A stretch of DNA of 64,000 bases, taken from the NCBI GenBank assembly GCA_023053685.1, contig JALIGW010000013.1, forward strand, positions 16,219,501-16,283,500. Direction: 5' to 3'. The position numbers and the translations under genes are program-made. Each line of letters opens with the position of its first letter. Within the stretch, counting starts at the first letter, position 1. Origin of the DNA: Diadophis punctatus similis. Taxonomy: Eukaryota; Chordata; Lepidosauria; Squamata; Dipsadidae. This document shows, in pieces, positions 22,101-30,770 of the stretch. The notes beneath the pieces were generated by a model, which did no database searches, was not told the origin of the DNA, and saw nothing but the letters and a program-made list of their open reading frames with translations.

Positions 22101-24073
22101 TTTGAATGCCCTGGACATTTCAGTGGAATAATGGAATGCGCACATTCTTATCCATGTCCTTTTCTTGGCAACAATATTGGAGTTCTTTGCCATTGTATAT
22201 TTCCAAGATACATTGTCTTCCCAATTTCTTAACATAGTCTTCAGCCACCAGCATTTCCTGATGGTCTCTCATCTAAGTCCTGAACAGGTCTAACTTGCTG
22301 ACCTTTCCTGACCTAAGCAAAGGTTAGCTGAGCAATATTATCTGTTATGATATTTTCTAGGAAGCCCAGTGTGATTAAGCAGCATTTATACAAATATGAA
22401 GTGGAGTTGGTCTTAATACACCAACGTCAGAATTTTTGGACAAATATGAAACAATGGGCCCACACACACACACAAAGACAGAACTACATAGAGAGGGTTT
22501 ATTGCATACAGGTAGACCTTGACTTACAACAGTTCGTTTAGTGACCGTTCAAAGTTACAATAGCACTTAAAATGTGACTTATGACTATTTTCGCAGCCTC
22601 CTCATCATCATGTGATTAAAATTCAGATGCTTGACAACTGGTTCATATTTATGACTTATGACCTTTTTTTACAATTATGACCACTGCAGCATCCCCCATG
22701 TGATCAAAATTCAGATGCTTGGCAATTGACTCATATTTATGACCGTTGCTGTGTCCCAAGGTCATGTAATCACCTTTTGCAACCTTCTGACAAGCAAAGT
22801 CAATGGGGAAGCCAGACTCATTTAACAACCAGGTTACTAACTTATCAACTGCAGTGATTCACTGCAAGAATGGTCATAAAATGAGGAAAAACTCATTTAA
22901 CAAGTGTCTCACTTAACAACAGAAATGTTGTGCTCAATTGTGGTCGTAAGTTGAGGAATACCTGTGTACTGTACAAATACATACGTATATACATTATATA
23001 AGTTGGGAGAGAGGGAGAGAGAAGGAGAGAGAGAATAAGAGCAAAAAAGTTCAATGTCTTTTGTTTATGATAAACTCTTAAATACTGAAGGAAATAACAC
23101 TTTTTTAACATGCAGCTACATCATAACTAAGTTTGTACATCTTGATTATTTGAGACATTACAGCGTTTACATGTTTAGGCAACAAAAATTTCCTTCTTCA
23201 GTCTTTATAGTTATTCTATTTATTTCTAGAATACTGGATATAAGCTAAATACCCAAGAGAAAAGTGGGGGGGGGGGGGAGAGAGAATAAAATCTTCCTGC
23301 AAATGCCAGCTGATTTTCCACCAAAGAAATTAGGAAGGAATCCCCCAAGGCTTCCTTATCTAATCATTAGCATTCTGCTTTGTTGCTTTCTCTGAGATAA
23401 GAGGAATCCCACAGATCACCTATGCAAAACGACCTGCCTGGAGAAATATTTGTCCTGCAAAGGGAGCACCTGGATTTGCCCTCTTCTACTTTTTCAGCGA
23501 TATACGACCTCTCAAAGCTCTGGTCCAAATCTCTTTTTCGCCGTGTTGGACAGGATGCCAATTTACCACTTAGGCTTCAGAAACAGATTTTAAAACTCAG
23601 TCAAGATGCTGGGCGACCAATTCCTAGAATGGATCCCTGAAAGGCATCTACTCCCTGCACCGCACCCCTTCTCCCCAAAACACCTGTTGTACATTCAGGT
23701 GTAGAATGACGACGCCGTCCTTGACCCGAAGGAGGGGGGGGGGGGTAAAAACCCTCTGTGTTTTCTTTCACTTACCGATCTTGGCTAAGGAAGCCAGAAG
23801 GATCCACAGGGTGATCTCGAAGGGGATTTGCACGTGTGGGTAATCCAAGGTAAAGACGTGAAGCCTGGTCTCCTCGAAAGGGGTCTCAGCCGGTACCTGC
23901 AAGGTGCTTGCTCTGGGACTGGGATGGATAGCTGGCATGGCAGCCGGATCGCTCAGCTCTTTTTCCAAGGAGGAGGCGGCGGCTGCTGCTACCACAGACG
24001 GCACAAAGGCAGCCATCAGAAGCAGCGAGGGGCCGATCCCAGGACTTCCCGGGCAGCCCCGGGCAGCCCCCAT
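958..24073 (-). CDS. SLC9A2: SLC9A2 (NHE2), sodium/proton exchanger 2, 5' eight coding exons (3' end outside window)
   Basis: Plasma-membrane electroneutral Na+/H+ exchanger of the NHE family, known from epithelia. Coding exons: 24073-23776, 14211-13748, 8468-8218, 5886-5669, 3971-3769, 3095-3006, 1499-1429 and 1119-958, all minus strand. Together they give 1757 nt (585 codons plus 2 nt), every junction AG/GT and phase-consistent. Family marks seen: the inhibitor-binding-type segment [16 protein letters not shown], the transport-core motif [12 protein letters not shown], the conserved GGLRGAICF helix, and a cytoplasmic helix [15 protein letters not shown] where CHP cofactors bind in this family. 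The segment [20 protein letters not shown] and the [21 protein letters not shown] start of the membrane domain match NHE2 as I remember it rather than NHE3 or NHE4. Human NHE2 is about 812 residues, so roughly the last quarter (tail exons) lies left of position 1. No stop, frameshift or missing key residue is seen. Identity rests on remembered family sequences. Confidence 0.96.
1429..1499 (-). CDS. SLC9A2: SLC9A2 coding exon 7 (CHP-binding helix)
   Basis: 71 nt, acceptor TCCTAG and donor GTAAGTAG, ending in phase 2. Encodes [18 protein letters not shown] then NFWRDK. In the NHE family this amphipathic helix binds calcineurin-homologous proteins needed for stability and activity. Confidence 0.94.
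1803..2592 (-). repeat. (ATAAT)n pentanucleotide array, about 790 bp
   Basis: Near-perfect ATAAT repeat, broken by single extra TAA units at about 1916, 2029, 2122, 2346, 2423 and 2527 and by two ATATATAAT variants near 2220 and 2272. It lies in SLC9A2 intron 6. Three-hundred-residue Tyr/Ile/Leu open frames across it are artefacts. Confidence 0.98.
2593..2693 (-). repeat. (ATACA)n pentanucleotide array
   Basis: About 20 copies of CAATA between the CR1 3' end and the ATAAT array. On the minus strand it reads TTGTA and directly follows the CR1 terminus, so it appears to be the older tail from which the TTATA repeat derives. Confidence 0.95.
2694..2776 (-). mobile_element. CR1 LINE 3' end (5'-truncated)
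   Basis: Minus strand carries GTTGGACTAGAAGACCTCCA, then AGGTCCCTTCCAACTCTGTT, the hallmark CR1 3' terminus. Only about 80 bp remain. The pentanucleotide arrays are its tail. Confidence 0.9.
3006..3095 (-). CDS. SLC9A2: SLC9A2 coding exon 6
   Basis: Exactly 30 codons in phase 0 on both sides (acceptor CTGTACAG, donor GTATGT). Encodes [19 protein letters not shown] followed by [11 protein letters not shown], the end of the membrane domain and start of the cytoplasmic tail. Confidence 0.95.
3769..3971 (-). CDS. SLC9A2: SLC9A2 coding exon 5
   Basis: 203 nt after a T-rich tract and TAG acceptor, ending TTC-ATT-CAG before GTAAGA. Encodes [19 protein letters not shown], then [20 protein letters not shown] (the conserved GLRGA helix with its structural arginine), then [12 protein letters not shown] and a phenylalanine-rich last membrane helix. 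Confidence 0.96.
4214..4382. mobile_element. hAT MITE, 169 bp, TIR CAGTGGTGGGTT
   Basis: Ends CAGTGGTGGGTT and AACCCACTACTG. Exact 8-bp duplications ATCAGAAT at 4206-4213 and 4383-4390. The interior holds GGTTC/GAACC-rich and CATGCGCAGAAG sequence. Sits in SLC9A2 intron 4. Confidence 0.93.
5150..5260 (+). mobile_element. degraded L2 LINE fragment
   Basis: Translates approximately to [20 protein letters not shown] then [13 protein letters not shown], matching the C-terminal LHWLP...FKVL..KALHG..PGYL block of L2-type LINEs, followed by a stop. Old copy in intron 4. Confidence 0.75.
5669..5886 (-). CDS. SLC9A2: SLC9A2 coding exon 4
   Basis: 218 nt after acceptor CTGCAG, ending TCA-TTA-G before GTAAGA. 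Encodes [16 protein letters not shown], then a helix with [20 protein letters not shown] and [20 protein letters not shown]. The SETLIF(I/M)F motif is near-invariant in plasma-membrane NHEs. Confidence 0.96.
5887..8217. other. SLC9A2 intron 3, no gene seen
   Basis: 2.3 kb of AT-rich unique-looking DNA with only short AAAT runs (about 6030). Small open frames here have no family marks. Confidence 0.7.
8218..8468 (-). CDS. SLC9A2: SLC9A2 coding exon 3
   Basis: 251 nt, starting with GTG-CTG-TAC in phase 0 and ending ATG-GC before GTAAGT. Encodes [19 protein letters not shown], then the glycine-rich membrane helix around [16 protein letters not shown], then the conserved [20 protein letters not shown]. 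Continues directly the NDAVTV motif of the previous exon. Confidence 0.96.
9384..9830. mobile_element. hAT non-autonomous element (CAGTGGTGGGTTTCA family), 447 bp
   Basis: Ends CAGTGGTGGGTTTCA and TGAATCCCACCACTG. The interior has GGGCGTGGCTTGGTGGG and the AGGGGAAGGATACTG unit shared with the elements at 20365 and 31035. The flanking 8-mers (TATCTAAT and TTCTGGAG) do not match, so the target duplication is lost or an end is rearranged. Confidence 0.85.
10478..10818. mobile_element. hAT non-autonomous element (CAGTGGTTCCCAAC family), 341 bp
   Basis: Ends CAGTGGTTCCCAACTTTGG and AAGGTTGGGAACCACTG. Flanking 8-bp CTTTATTC and CTTTATTA (one mismatch). Several GGTGGTACGCGA-type repeats inside. In SLC9A2 intron 2. 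Confidence 0.92.
10819..13311. other. SLC9A2 intron 2 interior, no gene seen
   Basis: 2.5 kb of AT-rich sequence without recognisable repeat or exon; short open frames only. 8469-9383, the other end of this intron, is similar. Confidence 0.65.
13312..13407 (+). mobile_element. 5'-truncated tRNA-derived SINE
   Basis: Only the body and 3' end: ATGCTGACTCTGTAAACC, a degraded CTTAGAAAGGACTG, GAAGCGGTATAGAAGCCTAA, then a TATTGCTATT tail. Confidence 0.8.
13748..14211 (-). CDS. SLC9A2: SLC9A2 coding exon 2 (membrane transport core)
   Basis: 464 nt, entered in phase 1 after the acceptor AAG and ending in phase 0 at GTG before GTAAGTG. It encodes [14 protein letters not shown], several membrane helices, the segment [16 protein letters not shown] linked to amiloride-type inhibitor binding in NHEs, the substrate-path region [16 protein letters not shown], and [12 protein letters not shown], which holds the Asn-Asp pair of the ion-binding site. 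All are intact. Confidence 0.97.
14883..15073 (+). mobile_element. L2-type LINE 3' UTR with (AAATAA)n tail
   Basis: Contains GCCGCCCTGAGTCCTTCGGG and GGGCGGCATATAAGAATA, then an AAATA repeat. The same 3' end closes the copies at 32650-33037 and 48645-49352. In SLC9A2 intron 1. Confidence 0.85.
15095..15285 (-). mobile_element. Penelope-like element terminal fragment (inverted partner 1)
   Basis: Minus strand reads AATGAGAAGTGAAACACC followed by TTCAAGGAAAAACAAAATC, then TTTTGAAAAAGCACC and ACTGAGAATCTCCATAGA, the terminal region that vertebrate Penelope elements share. AATGAGAAGTGAAA resembles a worn hammerhead-ribozyme core. Confidence 0.65.
15286..15365 (+). mobile_element. Penelope-like element terminal fragment (inverted partner 2)
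   Basis: Plus strand GGATGAGAAGCGAAATGTC then TTCAAGGAAAAACAAAAGC, the same terminus as the adjacent minus-strand copy in opposite orientation, giving a head-to-head arrangement around 15285. Confidence 0.65.
15366..18441. other. SLC9A2 intron 1 stretch, mostly unassigned
   Basis: Apart from the LINE 3' end at 16329, this holds an A-rich region (15740-15900) that may be worn L1, and about 600 bp (16480-17045) of moderate GC with small overlapping frames that I could not assign. Confidence 0.5.
16329..16470 (-). mobile_element. Rex/CR1-like LINE 3' UTR fragment
   Basis: (TTTAT)n, then TTTTGTCAAACATGTACA and GGACAGGGACGGTACATGCC. Same 3' UTR as the minus-strand copy at 46725, the family whose protein end is at 33336-34285. 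No coding part. Confidence 0.7.
18444..19041. mobile_element. Tc1/mariner-like MITE, 598 bp, TA target
   Basis: Inverted ends CCGTATTTTTCGCACTATAA and (complement of the right end) CCATATTTTTCGCACTATAA, flanked by TA dinucleotides at 18442 and 19042. The GC-rich interior has inverted blocks (CCGCCTATCAGCTGTTCTAG and its partner). No transposase. In SLC9A2 intron 1. Confidence 0.85.
20365..20610. mobile_element. truncated hAT element with internal 42-bp tandem repeat
   Basis: Left end CAGGGGTGAAATTCAAAAT, then CCTACCGGTTCTGTGGG and GGGCGTGGCAGGGGAAGG. A unit of about 42 bp starting CAGGGGAAGGATACTGCAAA is present four times at about 20426-20592. The right inverted end is missing; the sequence stops at CCAGAGGTGGTATTTG. 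Confidence 0.8.
21676..21838. repeat. direct repeat copy A
   Basis: AAATACATACGTACATAC, GA-rich run and TACTGAAGGAAATAACAC to GTTTGTACATCTTGATTA. A second copy sits at 22974-23150, about 1.3 kb away, differing by small indels and a few substitutions. Confidence 0.85.
22508..22965. mobile_element. palindromic MITE (ACAGGTAG...CTACCTGT family), full length
   Basis: Inverted ends ACAGGTAGACCTTGACTTA and (complement of right) ACAGGTATTCCTCAACTTAC. The interior repeats TTCAGATGCTTG, ATATTTATGAC and GTTAAGTGAGA-type blocks with imperfect inverted symmetry. The same family is split at 29300-31777 and occurs as a fragment at 55427-55495. Confidence 0.85.
22974..23150. repeat. direct repeat copy B
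   Basis: Second copy of the 21676-21838 sequence, starting about 8 bp after the right end of the palindromic MITE. Confidence 0.85.
23776..24073 (-). CDS. SLC9A2: SLC9A2 coding exon 1 (start codon, signal-like N-terminus)
   Basis: 99 codons plus 1 nt, ending ATC-G before the donor GTAAGTG. I place the start at the ATG at 24073. An open frame extends to 24106 but the codon there is TTG. A second in-frame ATG at 24016 (MAAFVP) is possible. The N-terminus is Gly/Pro/Ala-rich with a short hydrophobic run ([15 protein letters not shown]) and an alanine stretch, as expected for the poorly conserved leader of NHE2. The conserved part starts at [20 protein letters not shown], the first well-conserved membrane segment. 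The exon lies inside a GC-rich CpG island. Confidence 0.93.
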
Positions 24074-24720
24074 TGAGCGGCTGCGGGGCCGGCACTCTCC
24101 GTTCAACTGGAAGGGGAAGCAACGCCGGCGCTAAACCGGTTCACTTCCAGCATGATGGTGGTCCTGCCCTCATCGCCTGCAGGGAAGGCAGAAGTCACGC
24201 GGGGGGGGGGGGGGAGATGGAGGAGGCGGGCCGCCAAGAACGCCCTCTACTCCACCTTCTTACTCCACCTTCCACGCCGGATTTCATCTCCTCCTGCCCG
24301 GCCGGTAGGGCTCACCTGCGGGCTCGCCTTTCGCTCCCCCGCCCTTCTTCTAGTACAAATCTACCTCGCCAGCCGCTTCTTCCTCATTTACGCACCTGCA
24401 GGCGAGAGGAAGGAGGGCAATGCCGGGCTGGGCTGGGTTGGGCTGTGGCAATGAGCGGCCGCAATGGACAACTTTTGGCAGCCCCAAAGAGAGTTTCCCG
24501 CGCGGGCAAGACCCCGCGTCTTCCTTCAACAGGAACGCTTGGAGGGCTTTGAAGGTCACCCACATGAAGAGACGCTTTGCAGCCCGGCCGGCCGTCTTCT
24601 CAAAGGCCGGTTCTCCCCCCAATGCGCGCCGTCCGGGGGCCTGGGCGGAGGAACGGGGCGCTCGACTTGTCCCCTCGGCAGCGCGGAGACCAGGGCGAGG
24701 GAATCAAAGCTGGCGGGAGA
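23880..24720 (-). promoter_or_regulatory. CpG-rich promoter / 5' end region of SLC9A2
   Basis: A roughly 0.8-kb GC- and CpG-rich block in otherwise AT-rich DNA, covering exon 1 and about 650 bp upstream of its ATG. Poly-G runs occur at about 23730 and 24200. No TATA box is placed where it would decide a start. The transcription start cannot be fixed from sequence alone; long open frames here on both strands are GC-content artefacts. Confidence 0.7.
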
Positions 24721-25284
24721 TTTTCTGAACTTTAGGGAAACTTTCCTGTCAGCTGTCAACAACCCTCCGTCAAGGACAGCCGGGTTCCACAGCTCTGGCG
24801 GCTGGTATTGATAGCGTTTAGGTGAGGAGAATACAGTGGAAAGAAAAGCTGACAGGATCTCCTCAAGGGATCGAGCAATCTGGAAATGAATCCTTTATGA
24901 CTGGAAACTTCAAAAGGGGTCGCAATTCCTTGTGAGAAAAGTGCCATTCAACCTCCTGAAGTTTTATCCATTCTCATATAATATCGCTATCTCTGACCTT
25001 GCCAATAGAGAGGTGCTAGGAAGAAATAGGATTCTGCTTCCAATAATAGCCATGACTCAATGTGTTCTGTCAGTGCAGAATTAGATATTTGAAAGCCAAC
25101 TTTCTCATGGCAGATTTGTGGACTTTGTAAGGATGTACTTGGAAAGCCTTTTTTTGTTCCAGAGCAATAGGGTGAGAGGATTCATCAAATGCCTTGGATC
25201 CATATTTTATACCTTACCAAAAATCAGGTGTAACTTTACAGTTAGTTATTTACTAGGTAAAATTAAGACAATATTCCAGTTGGT

Positions 25285-25359
25285 GTTTTGTCTAAGGCAG
25301 GACTAGAACTCAGTCTCCCAGATTCTATTCCAGTACCTTAACCATTACACCAAACTGCC
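25285..25359 (-). mobile_element. Sauria-type tRNA SINE head fragment
   Basis: Minus strand GGCAGTTTGGTGTAATGGTT and GAGTTCTAGTCCTGCCTTAG, the tRNA-like A and B box region of the squamate Sauria SINE as I remember it. About 75 bp is recognisable. Confidence 0.75.
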
Positions 25360-25769
25360 CTTATCTATATACCTAAGTGGCCCTTGAAGATATATTTCAT
25401 AAATATTTTATTAACAGGTTGAAAAGGAAATTGTAGAAAGTGAGGCTTTTTAATATTAATTGGACTTATCATCACTATCTTTAGTGTGGGACAGAGTTTA
25501 AATGTTTTTTTAAGTTAACTTGATTATCTCAAGTTTCTTATAAAAAAAGCAACAAACTAAAGTTAAATTCTTAATGGAAACAGTTAAATAATAATTATTT
25601 CTTATATATCCCATCCATCTTCTGATCTACTGTATATGGATATTTAGTCTCTGCTAGATATCAATATAGCAAGTTTTATACTTCTAAAACCAAATGGTAT
25701 ATTGTACTGCAATAGGTAACAATATCTAAGTTATTGGCCTTCAAACTTCAACAAATTGACACACTATAC

Positions 25770-26195
25770 CAGTGATGGCGAACCTTTTTTTCCTCGGGTG
25801 CCGAAATAGTGCGCGTGCACGCTATTGTATGCGTGTGCGTGCCCACACCCATAATTCAAAGCCCCTCACTCGCCCCACCCCCCTGCGCATGCGTGTGCGA
25901 CCCCCCCACTCCCCCATTTCCCGACTTCCAATGGGCCCGGTAGGCCTGTTTTTCACCTTCCCCAGGATCCAGAGGCTTTCTTGGAGCTTTGGGACGGCAA
26001 AAATGCTCCACCCCCGCCACCCTGGAGGCCCTCCGGTGGCCGAAATCGCTCTCCCAGAGCCTCTGCGCGAGCCAAAAATCAGCTGGCCGGCGTGCACATG
26101 CATGTTGGAGCTGAGCTAGGGCAATGGCTCGCGTGCCGGCAGATATGGCTCCGTGTGCCACCTGTGGCACCTGTGCCATAGGTTCGCCATCACTG
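25770..26195. mobile_element. hAT non-autonomous element (CAGTGATGGCGAACC family), 426 bp, copy 1
   Basis: Ends CAGTGATGGCGAACC and GGTTCGCCATCACTG. Exact 8-bp duplications CACTATAC at 25762-25769 and 26196-26203. Same length (426 bp) as the copy at 30345, so both are full length. Confidence 0.95.
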
Positions 26196-26203
26196 CACTA
26201 TAC

Positions 26204-27899
26204 CATGTACCGGTATTTAAAATACCCATGTGAAAGTGTATACAGATTTCAAATCTATATTAATCTTAAAAATACAATAATAAAAAGTAAAATATTTTCA
26301 GCTTAAAACAATCAAACGGCTTCATTCTCAAAAGGAAACAGATAGTAAAATTGATCTTTTTAACAAAAGACAATCCAGTGTCATTTTGAAGGCGCTGTGA
26401 TTTGAGCAAGAGGTTTAAAATGGCTTCTCTCATCTCCCAGATTCCAAACACACTGTAGACCACTGTCTTGTGGTCTCTTATGGACGGGAGGAACTGTCTG
26501 AGCACTTGTGGACAATCTCAAGTCCTCTACTTGTCCAGAGATGAATTACAAAGAGCTGGTCTACATGCCAGCTGTTCAGTCTATCACAGACATTGGCTGA
26601 AGCCATCTTCAGTTCACCATTTCTTCCCCAGAAATCCTCAATTATTCTTAATACTATCACTATCTATTAAATTTCACATTTATAGACTTTGGAAAAAAAA
26701 TCAAATAAGCATCCAGACTTAATAATCTAATTTTAAAAAAAACTGAAGAAAGTTTATGAAATTGCAGTTAATTATTTATGGAAGACTATACTTGAATATT
26801 CTAATAACCATTAGGTCACTTTAAAGGAAGCAATGTAAGTTTTTTTTAATCTTAATATGACATTGGAATAACAGAAAGCATTAGTATTGGATAACTCTGA
26901 AAACATCTAAAAAGGATCAAAGGAATTTGACAGAATCTCATTTAAGAACTCTGAACATTTCCTCATGACTTGTCACATAACTATGGTCACTTTTAGGGTC
27001 GAAACATTCAGGGCTATTAAAATGATTGATGGCTTTTGGAAAAGGACGCATATGTTCTGTTTCACTATATTTGCAGCATTTGGTTTGTATTTAAAAATTA
27101 AGATTACATAAAATGTAAATGTGAGAGAATAGAAATGTTGCAAGAAAGCTGTGGAAACTTAGTGAGTCACTCTGAGAGTGAGATGGGTGGTACCTAAATT
27201 TGACAAATAAATACGTAAACTAACATATATTCATTCATGCTATTGGCTTCAAGGCAACACAATTTTGAACAAGTTCATAATGACAGTTACTTTACTATAG
27301 ATAATTCCTACTAATCTCAAAACACTACAGATATATTAAGAGGAGAAAACAACATTTCATATAATGTTATTTTTTCCCCATAGATGATCCAAACCCAAAT
27401 TCATCTGCACAAATTCAACAATGTTAAACATAACTACGCAAACATTTTCTCAATCCTGAAAGTTAAACAGAATGAAAAATCTAATATTGGGAATTCTACC
27501 ATTAAAAAAGACTGATTTCCAGGAGAACCAATTAAGCATTTCTATAACTGAAATATGCATTTTAAATTTCAGCTGAACTCTGCTCAACTTTATTAATCTA
27601 TCTTTAGTTAGATCAGAAAGATGGTCAAGAAGACTAAAAAAAGACAGCTTACTTTGTATTTATCTACTATTTTAACTTGAATGGTTTCTGCAAAAAATAC
27701 AGTAAATGTTGCAAATTTGGCCAATATTTTAATTATATCCATACTGCAAAAAGGTAGGCAGGATACTTACTTAAGCTGTTTTAAAAATTCATGACAGAAA
27801 ACCAATGCTTGGATGGAATGAAAAGATTTAGGATGGTCAAGAGCTAAAAAGGAAAAGGTCTATTTAAAAAATATTTTAAATTATAAGTAAGGGAAACAT
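26204..27899. other. intergenic, no gene seen
   Basis: AT-rich DNA upstream of SLC9A2 with no recognised repeat. The same holds for 34286-35569, 36765-37967, 45117-45744 and 46095-46724. Confidence 0.6.
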
Positions 27900-28528
27900 T
27901 AATCAGAAATGTAGATGTGTCCAAGGAAAGCATAAGCACAGTACATGTTGCTCCGTTTCGGACCGTCTCCTTTGCAAGCACATGAAGCGTTGAGTCTCCG
28001 TCATTTCTACGTCCAGGCAAAAAGTTCTGCGAGCGGATTTCTGCACTATGACCCTTGCAGCATTCTGCCACTAGTGGCTCCACCGGCACAATTAGGCTCG
28101 TCTCGCTGGTAGAGCTACTTGTGGCAGAACGCCGCAAGGCTTGTTGTGCCGGTGGAGCTGCTTGTGGCAGAATGCCATGAGTTTCGTCTTGCTGGTGCTG
28201 CTGCTCATGCACGTAATGGCATAATGCAACACGCAGCATTCAGCTGTGAGCGGGTGCACCGGCGCAATGAGGCTTGCAGCATTCTGCCATGAGCAGCTTC
28301 ACTCGTGCAATGAGGGAAGCTGGTGCGGGGCACGTGGGGCACCTCCACCCCCACATCCCTGCCCTAGCTTGATTTTTACTCCTGCACCTTGCCCCACCTC
28401 ATACAGCCAGATGTGGACAGGGCTTAACTAGGGCTTTTTTCGGGGGTAGGGCTTATATTAGGCACGGATATGAAAATCGGGTTAGGGCTTGTTTTCAGGA
28501 TAGGTCGTATTTTCGGGAAAACACGGTA
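27900..28528. mobile_element. DNA-transposon fragment ending in ...TTTTCGGGAAAACACGGTA
   Basis: The right end CGTATTTTCGGGAAAACACG-GTA is of the kind found in TA-target MITEs. A matching left end was not found, so the left boundary is uncertain. Confidence 0.55.
28050..28310. repeat. degenerate tandem repeat in a GC-rich MITE interior
   Basis: GCAGCATTCTGCCA, GTGGCAGAACGCCG and GTGGCAGAATGCCA recur every 60-70 bp in both orientations, with CACCGGCACAA/TGTGCCGGTG inversions. Belongs to the element ending at 28528. Confidence 0.7.
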
Positions 28529-29036
28529 CTGCTTTACAAAGCTTTAGTAAGACCACACCTGGAATACTGAATCCAGTTTTGGTCACCCCATAAAAAAAAG
28601 ATGCTGAGACTTTGGAAGAGTGCAGAGAAGAGCAACAAAGATGATTAGAGGCCTGGAGGCTAAAACGTACAAAGACTGGATGAAGGAATTAGGTATGGCT
28701 AGTCTAGTGAAAAGAAGGACCAGGGGTGAAATGGTATCAGTGTTCCAATATTTGAGGGACTGCCACAAAGAGGGGTCAATCTATTTTCCAAAGCACCTAA
28801 AGGCAAGACAAGAAACAATGGGTGGAAACCAACCTAGAACTACAGAGAAACTTCCTGACAGTGAGAACAATTAACCAGTGGAATGGCTTGCCTTCAGAAT
28901 GTGTGGGTGCTCCATCACTGGAGGTTTGTAAGAAAAGATTGGACAACCACTTGTCAGAAATGGTATAGTATCTCCTGCTTGAGCAGGAGGTTGGACTACA
29001 AGACCTACAAAGTCCCTTCCAACTCTGTTATTTTCT
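28529..29036 (+). mobile_element. CR1 LINE 3' part, about 0.5 kb
   Basis: Starts CTGCTTTACAAAGCTTTAGT, with the typical CCACACCTGGAATACTG, ATTAGAGGCCTGGAGGC, then GAGGTTGGACTACAAGACC and CCTTCCAACTCTGTTATTTT. Encodes the CR1 tail as a decayed frame. Abuts the preceding MITE end without spacer. Confidence 0.93.
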
Positions 29037-29504
29037 TACATCTGTGGTTAGGAAAGTTACAGAATTCCAAATGCTAACATTATAGGATAAAAATCTTCAG
29101 TGAAGCTTTCTGCTCTTCGGAATGCTGGTCTTCCAGTCACTATATCCAGGGTAATCTGCTGTCACAGATGCATACATATTCCCCATGCAATTGCAATTGC
29201 ATCATATATCTTGCTTATCTACTATAAACTTCCTACAAAAAATAAAACTGTGGAACTTTGTATGAGTGATATTAGATTATCCCTAAGAAAATGGTAAAAT
29301 ACAAGTACGTAGTCCTCAATTTACAGCAACAATTGAGCCCAAAATTTCTGTTAGTAAATGAGTTTCTCCATTTTATGACCTTTCTTGCCACAGTTGTTAA
29401 GTGACTCACTATACTTGTTCAGTTATTAACATGATTGTCAAGTGAATCTGGCTTCCCCATTGACTTTGAGGGGTCCTTGGTACTTTCTGAGCTTGGTTGT
29501 TTTC

Positions 29505-29560
29505 TTGCAGAAAACATTTCCTTGCTCAAATTAGGTAACATCATCAGTGCTAGTAAGGAG
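29505..29560 (-). ncRNA. degraded hammerhead-ribozyme-like motif at the Penelope end
   Basis: Minus strand contains CTGATGA, a stem-loop region GTTACCTAATTTGAGCAAGG, then GAAA, in the order of a hammerhead core. PLE termini are known to carry hammerheads. Here the stem pairing has decayed (GTTACC against GAGCAA), so activity is unlikely. Confidence 0.45.
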
Positions 29561-29594
29561 CAGGGTTGCTCTCAGTTTATATTGTAGTCTAGTG

Positions 29595-29787
29595 CAGGGG
29601 TCACCAACCGGTGGTCCATGGACCCCTGGTGGTTCGCAAGAAAATTTTGGTGGTACACAGAAATATTATTTGCATTTTTATAGTGCACTAAATACTATTG
29701 ATCTTTTCAAAAATTCATATTAGTGGTCTGCAGGATTTAAAATTATGAATTAAGTGGTCCCTGAGGTCTGAAAGGTTAGTGACCCTG
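29595..29787. mobile_element. hAT MITE (CAGGGGTCACCAACC family), 193 bp
   Basis: Ends CAGGGGTCACCAACC and GGTTAGTGACCCTG. Exact duplications GTCTAGTG at 29587-29594 and 29788-29795. Inserted in the Penelope copy. Confidence 0.93.
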
Positions 29788-30344
29788 GTCTAGTGGGTTG
29801 CCCTGGGGTGGTCTTAGAGGTTCTTTGCTTGGGCTGTTTACTGTTGGCTTGTTTGGCAGTTCCTTGATTGGGATATTATTCACTTGATTGCTGTCTGATG
29901 TTAATCTTGGAATTAACCTATGCTCCTTTGGGTGTTGATTGCTAGTAGAGAGGTGCTTAGGTCTCTTTGTTCCCTTTTTGGCTTGTTGATTGTCTCTTTT
30001 GCATAGTATGTAGCTATTGTTTATGTCTGTGTGTTTATTGATGGTTAATTTGTCAGAGTGCCAGACTTCTAGAAATTCACTGGCATTCTTGGACTTGGCT
30101 TAGTCTCGGATGGTCACAGTTTCCCATTTGAAATTGTTAGGTCTGTCAATCTGTTGCGAAATTAAAGAGTTTTCATCATGTCTTCTGATGAAACTGGCAG
30201 ATTGGTATTCTGCTAGTCTTTTGCCTGTTCATCTTACATAGTGGCTGTTGCAGTCATTATACTGTATGTTGTAGATGAGTCCCACTTTTTCTTCTGGGGC
30301 TACTGGGTCTTTCGATTTGCTTAAGATGTTTTGAAGGCTTATGG

Positions 30345-30770
30345 CAGTGATGGCGAACCTTTTTTCCCTCGGGTGCCAAAAACGCGTGTGCGCGCGCTGT
30401 CACACACGTGTGAGTGCCCACACCCATAATTCAATGCCTGGGGAGGGTGAAAACGGCCTCTCCCGCCCCCGCAGAGGCCCTCTGGAGGCCGGAAATGGCC
30501 CATTTCCCGACTTCCGGTGGGCCTGGTAGGCCCGTTTTTCGCCCTCCCCAGGTTCCAGAGGCTTCCCTGGAGCCTGGGGAGGGCGAAAACACCCCCTCGG
30601 AGGCCCTCTGAAAACCTAAAATGCCCTCACAGAGCCTCCACATGAGCCAAAAATCAGCTGGCCTGCACGCACATGCATGCTGGAGTTGAACTAGGGCAAC
30701 GGCTCGCGTGCCGGCAGATATGGCTCCTCGTGCCACCTGTGGCACGCGTGCCATAGGTTCGCCATCACTG
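30345..30770. mobile_element. hAT non-autonomous element (CAGTGATGGCGAACC family), 426 bp, copy 2
   Basis: Ends CAGTGATGGCGAACC and GGTTCGCCATCACTG. Exact duplications GCTTATGG at 30337-30344 and 30771-30778. Inserted in the Penelope copy. Confidence 0.95.

Noticed and set aside
23828..24811. Several 80-160 codon frames in the GC-rich region
   Set aside because: High GC removes stops; they overlap each other and the SLC9A2 exon and have no family marks.
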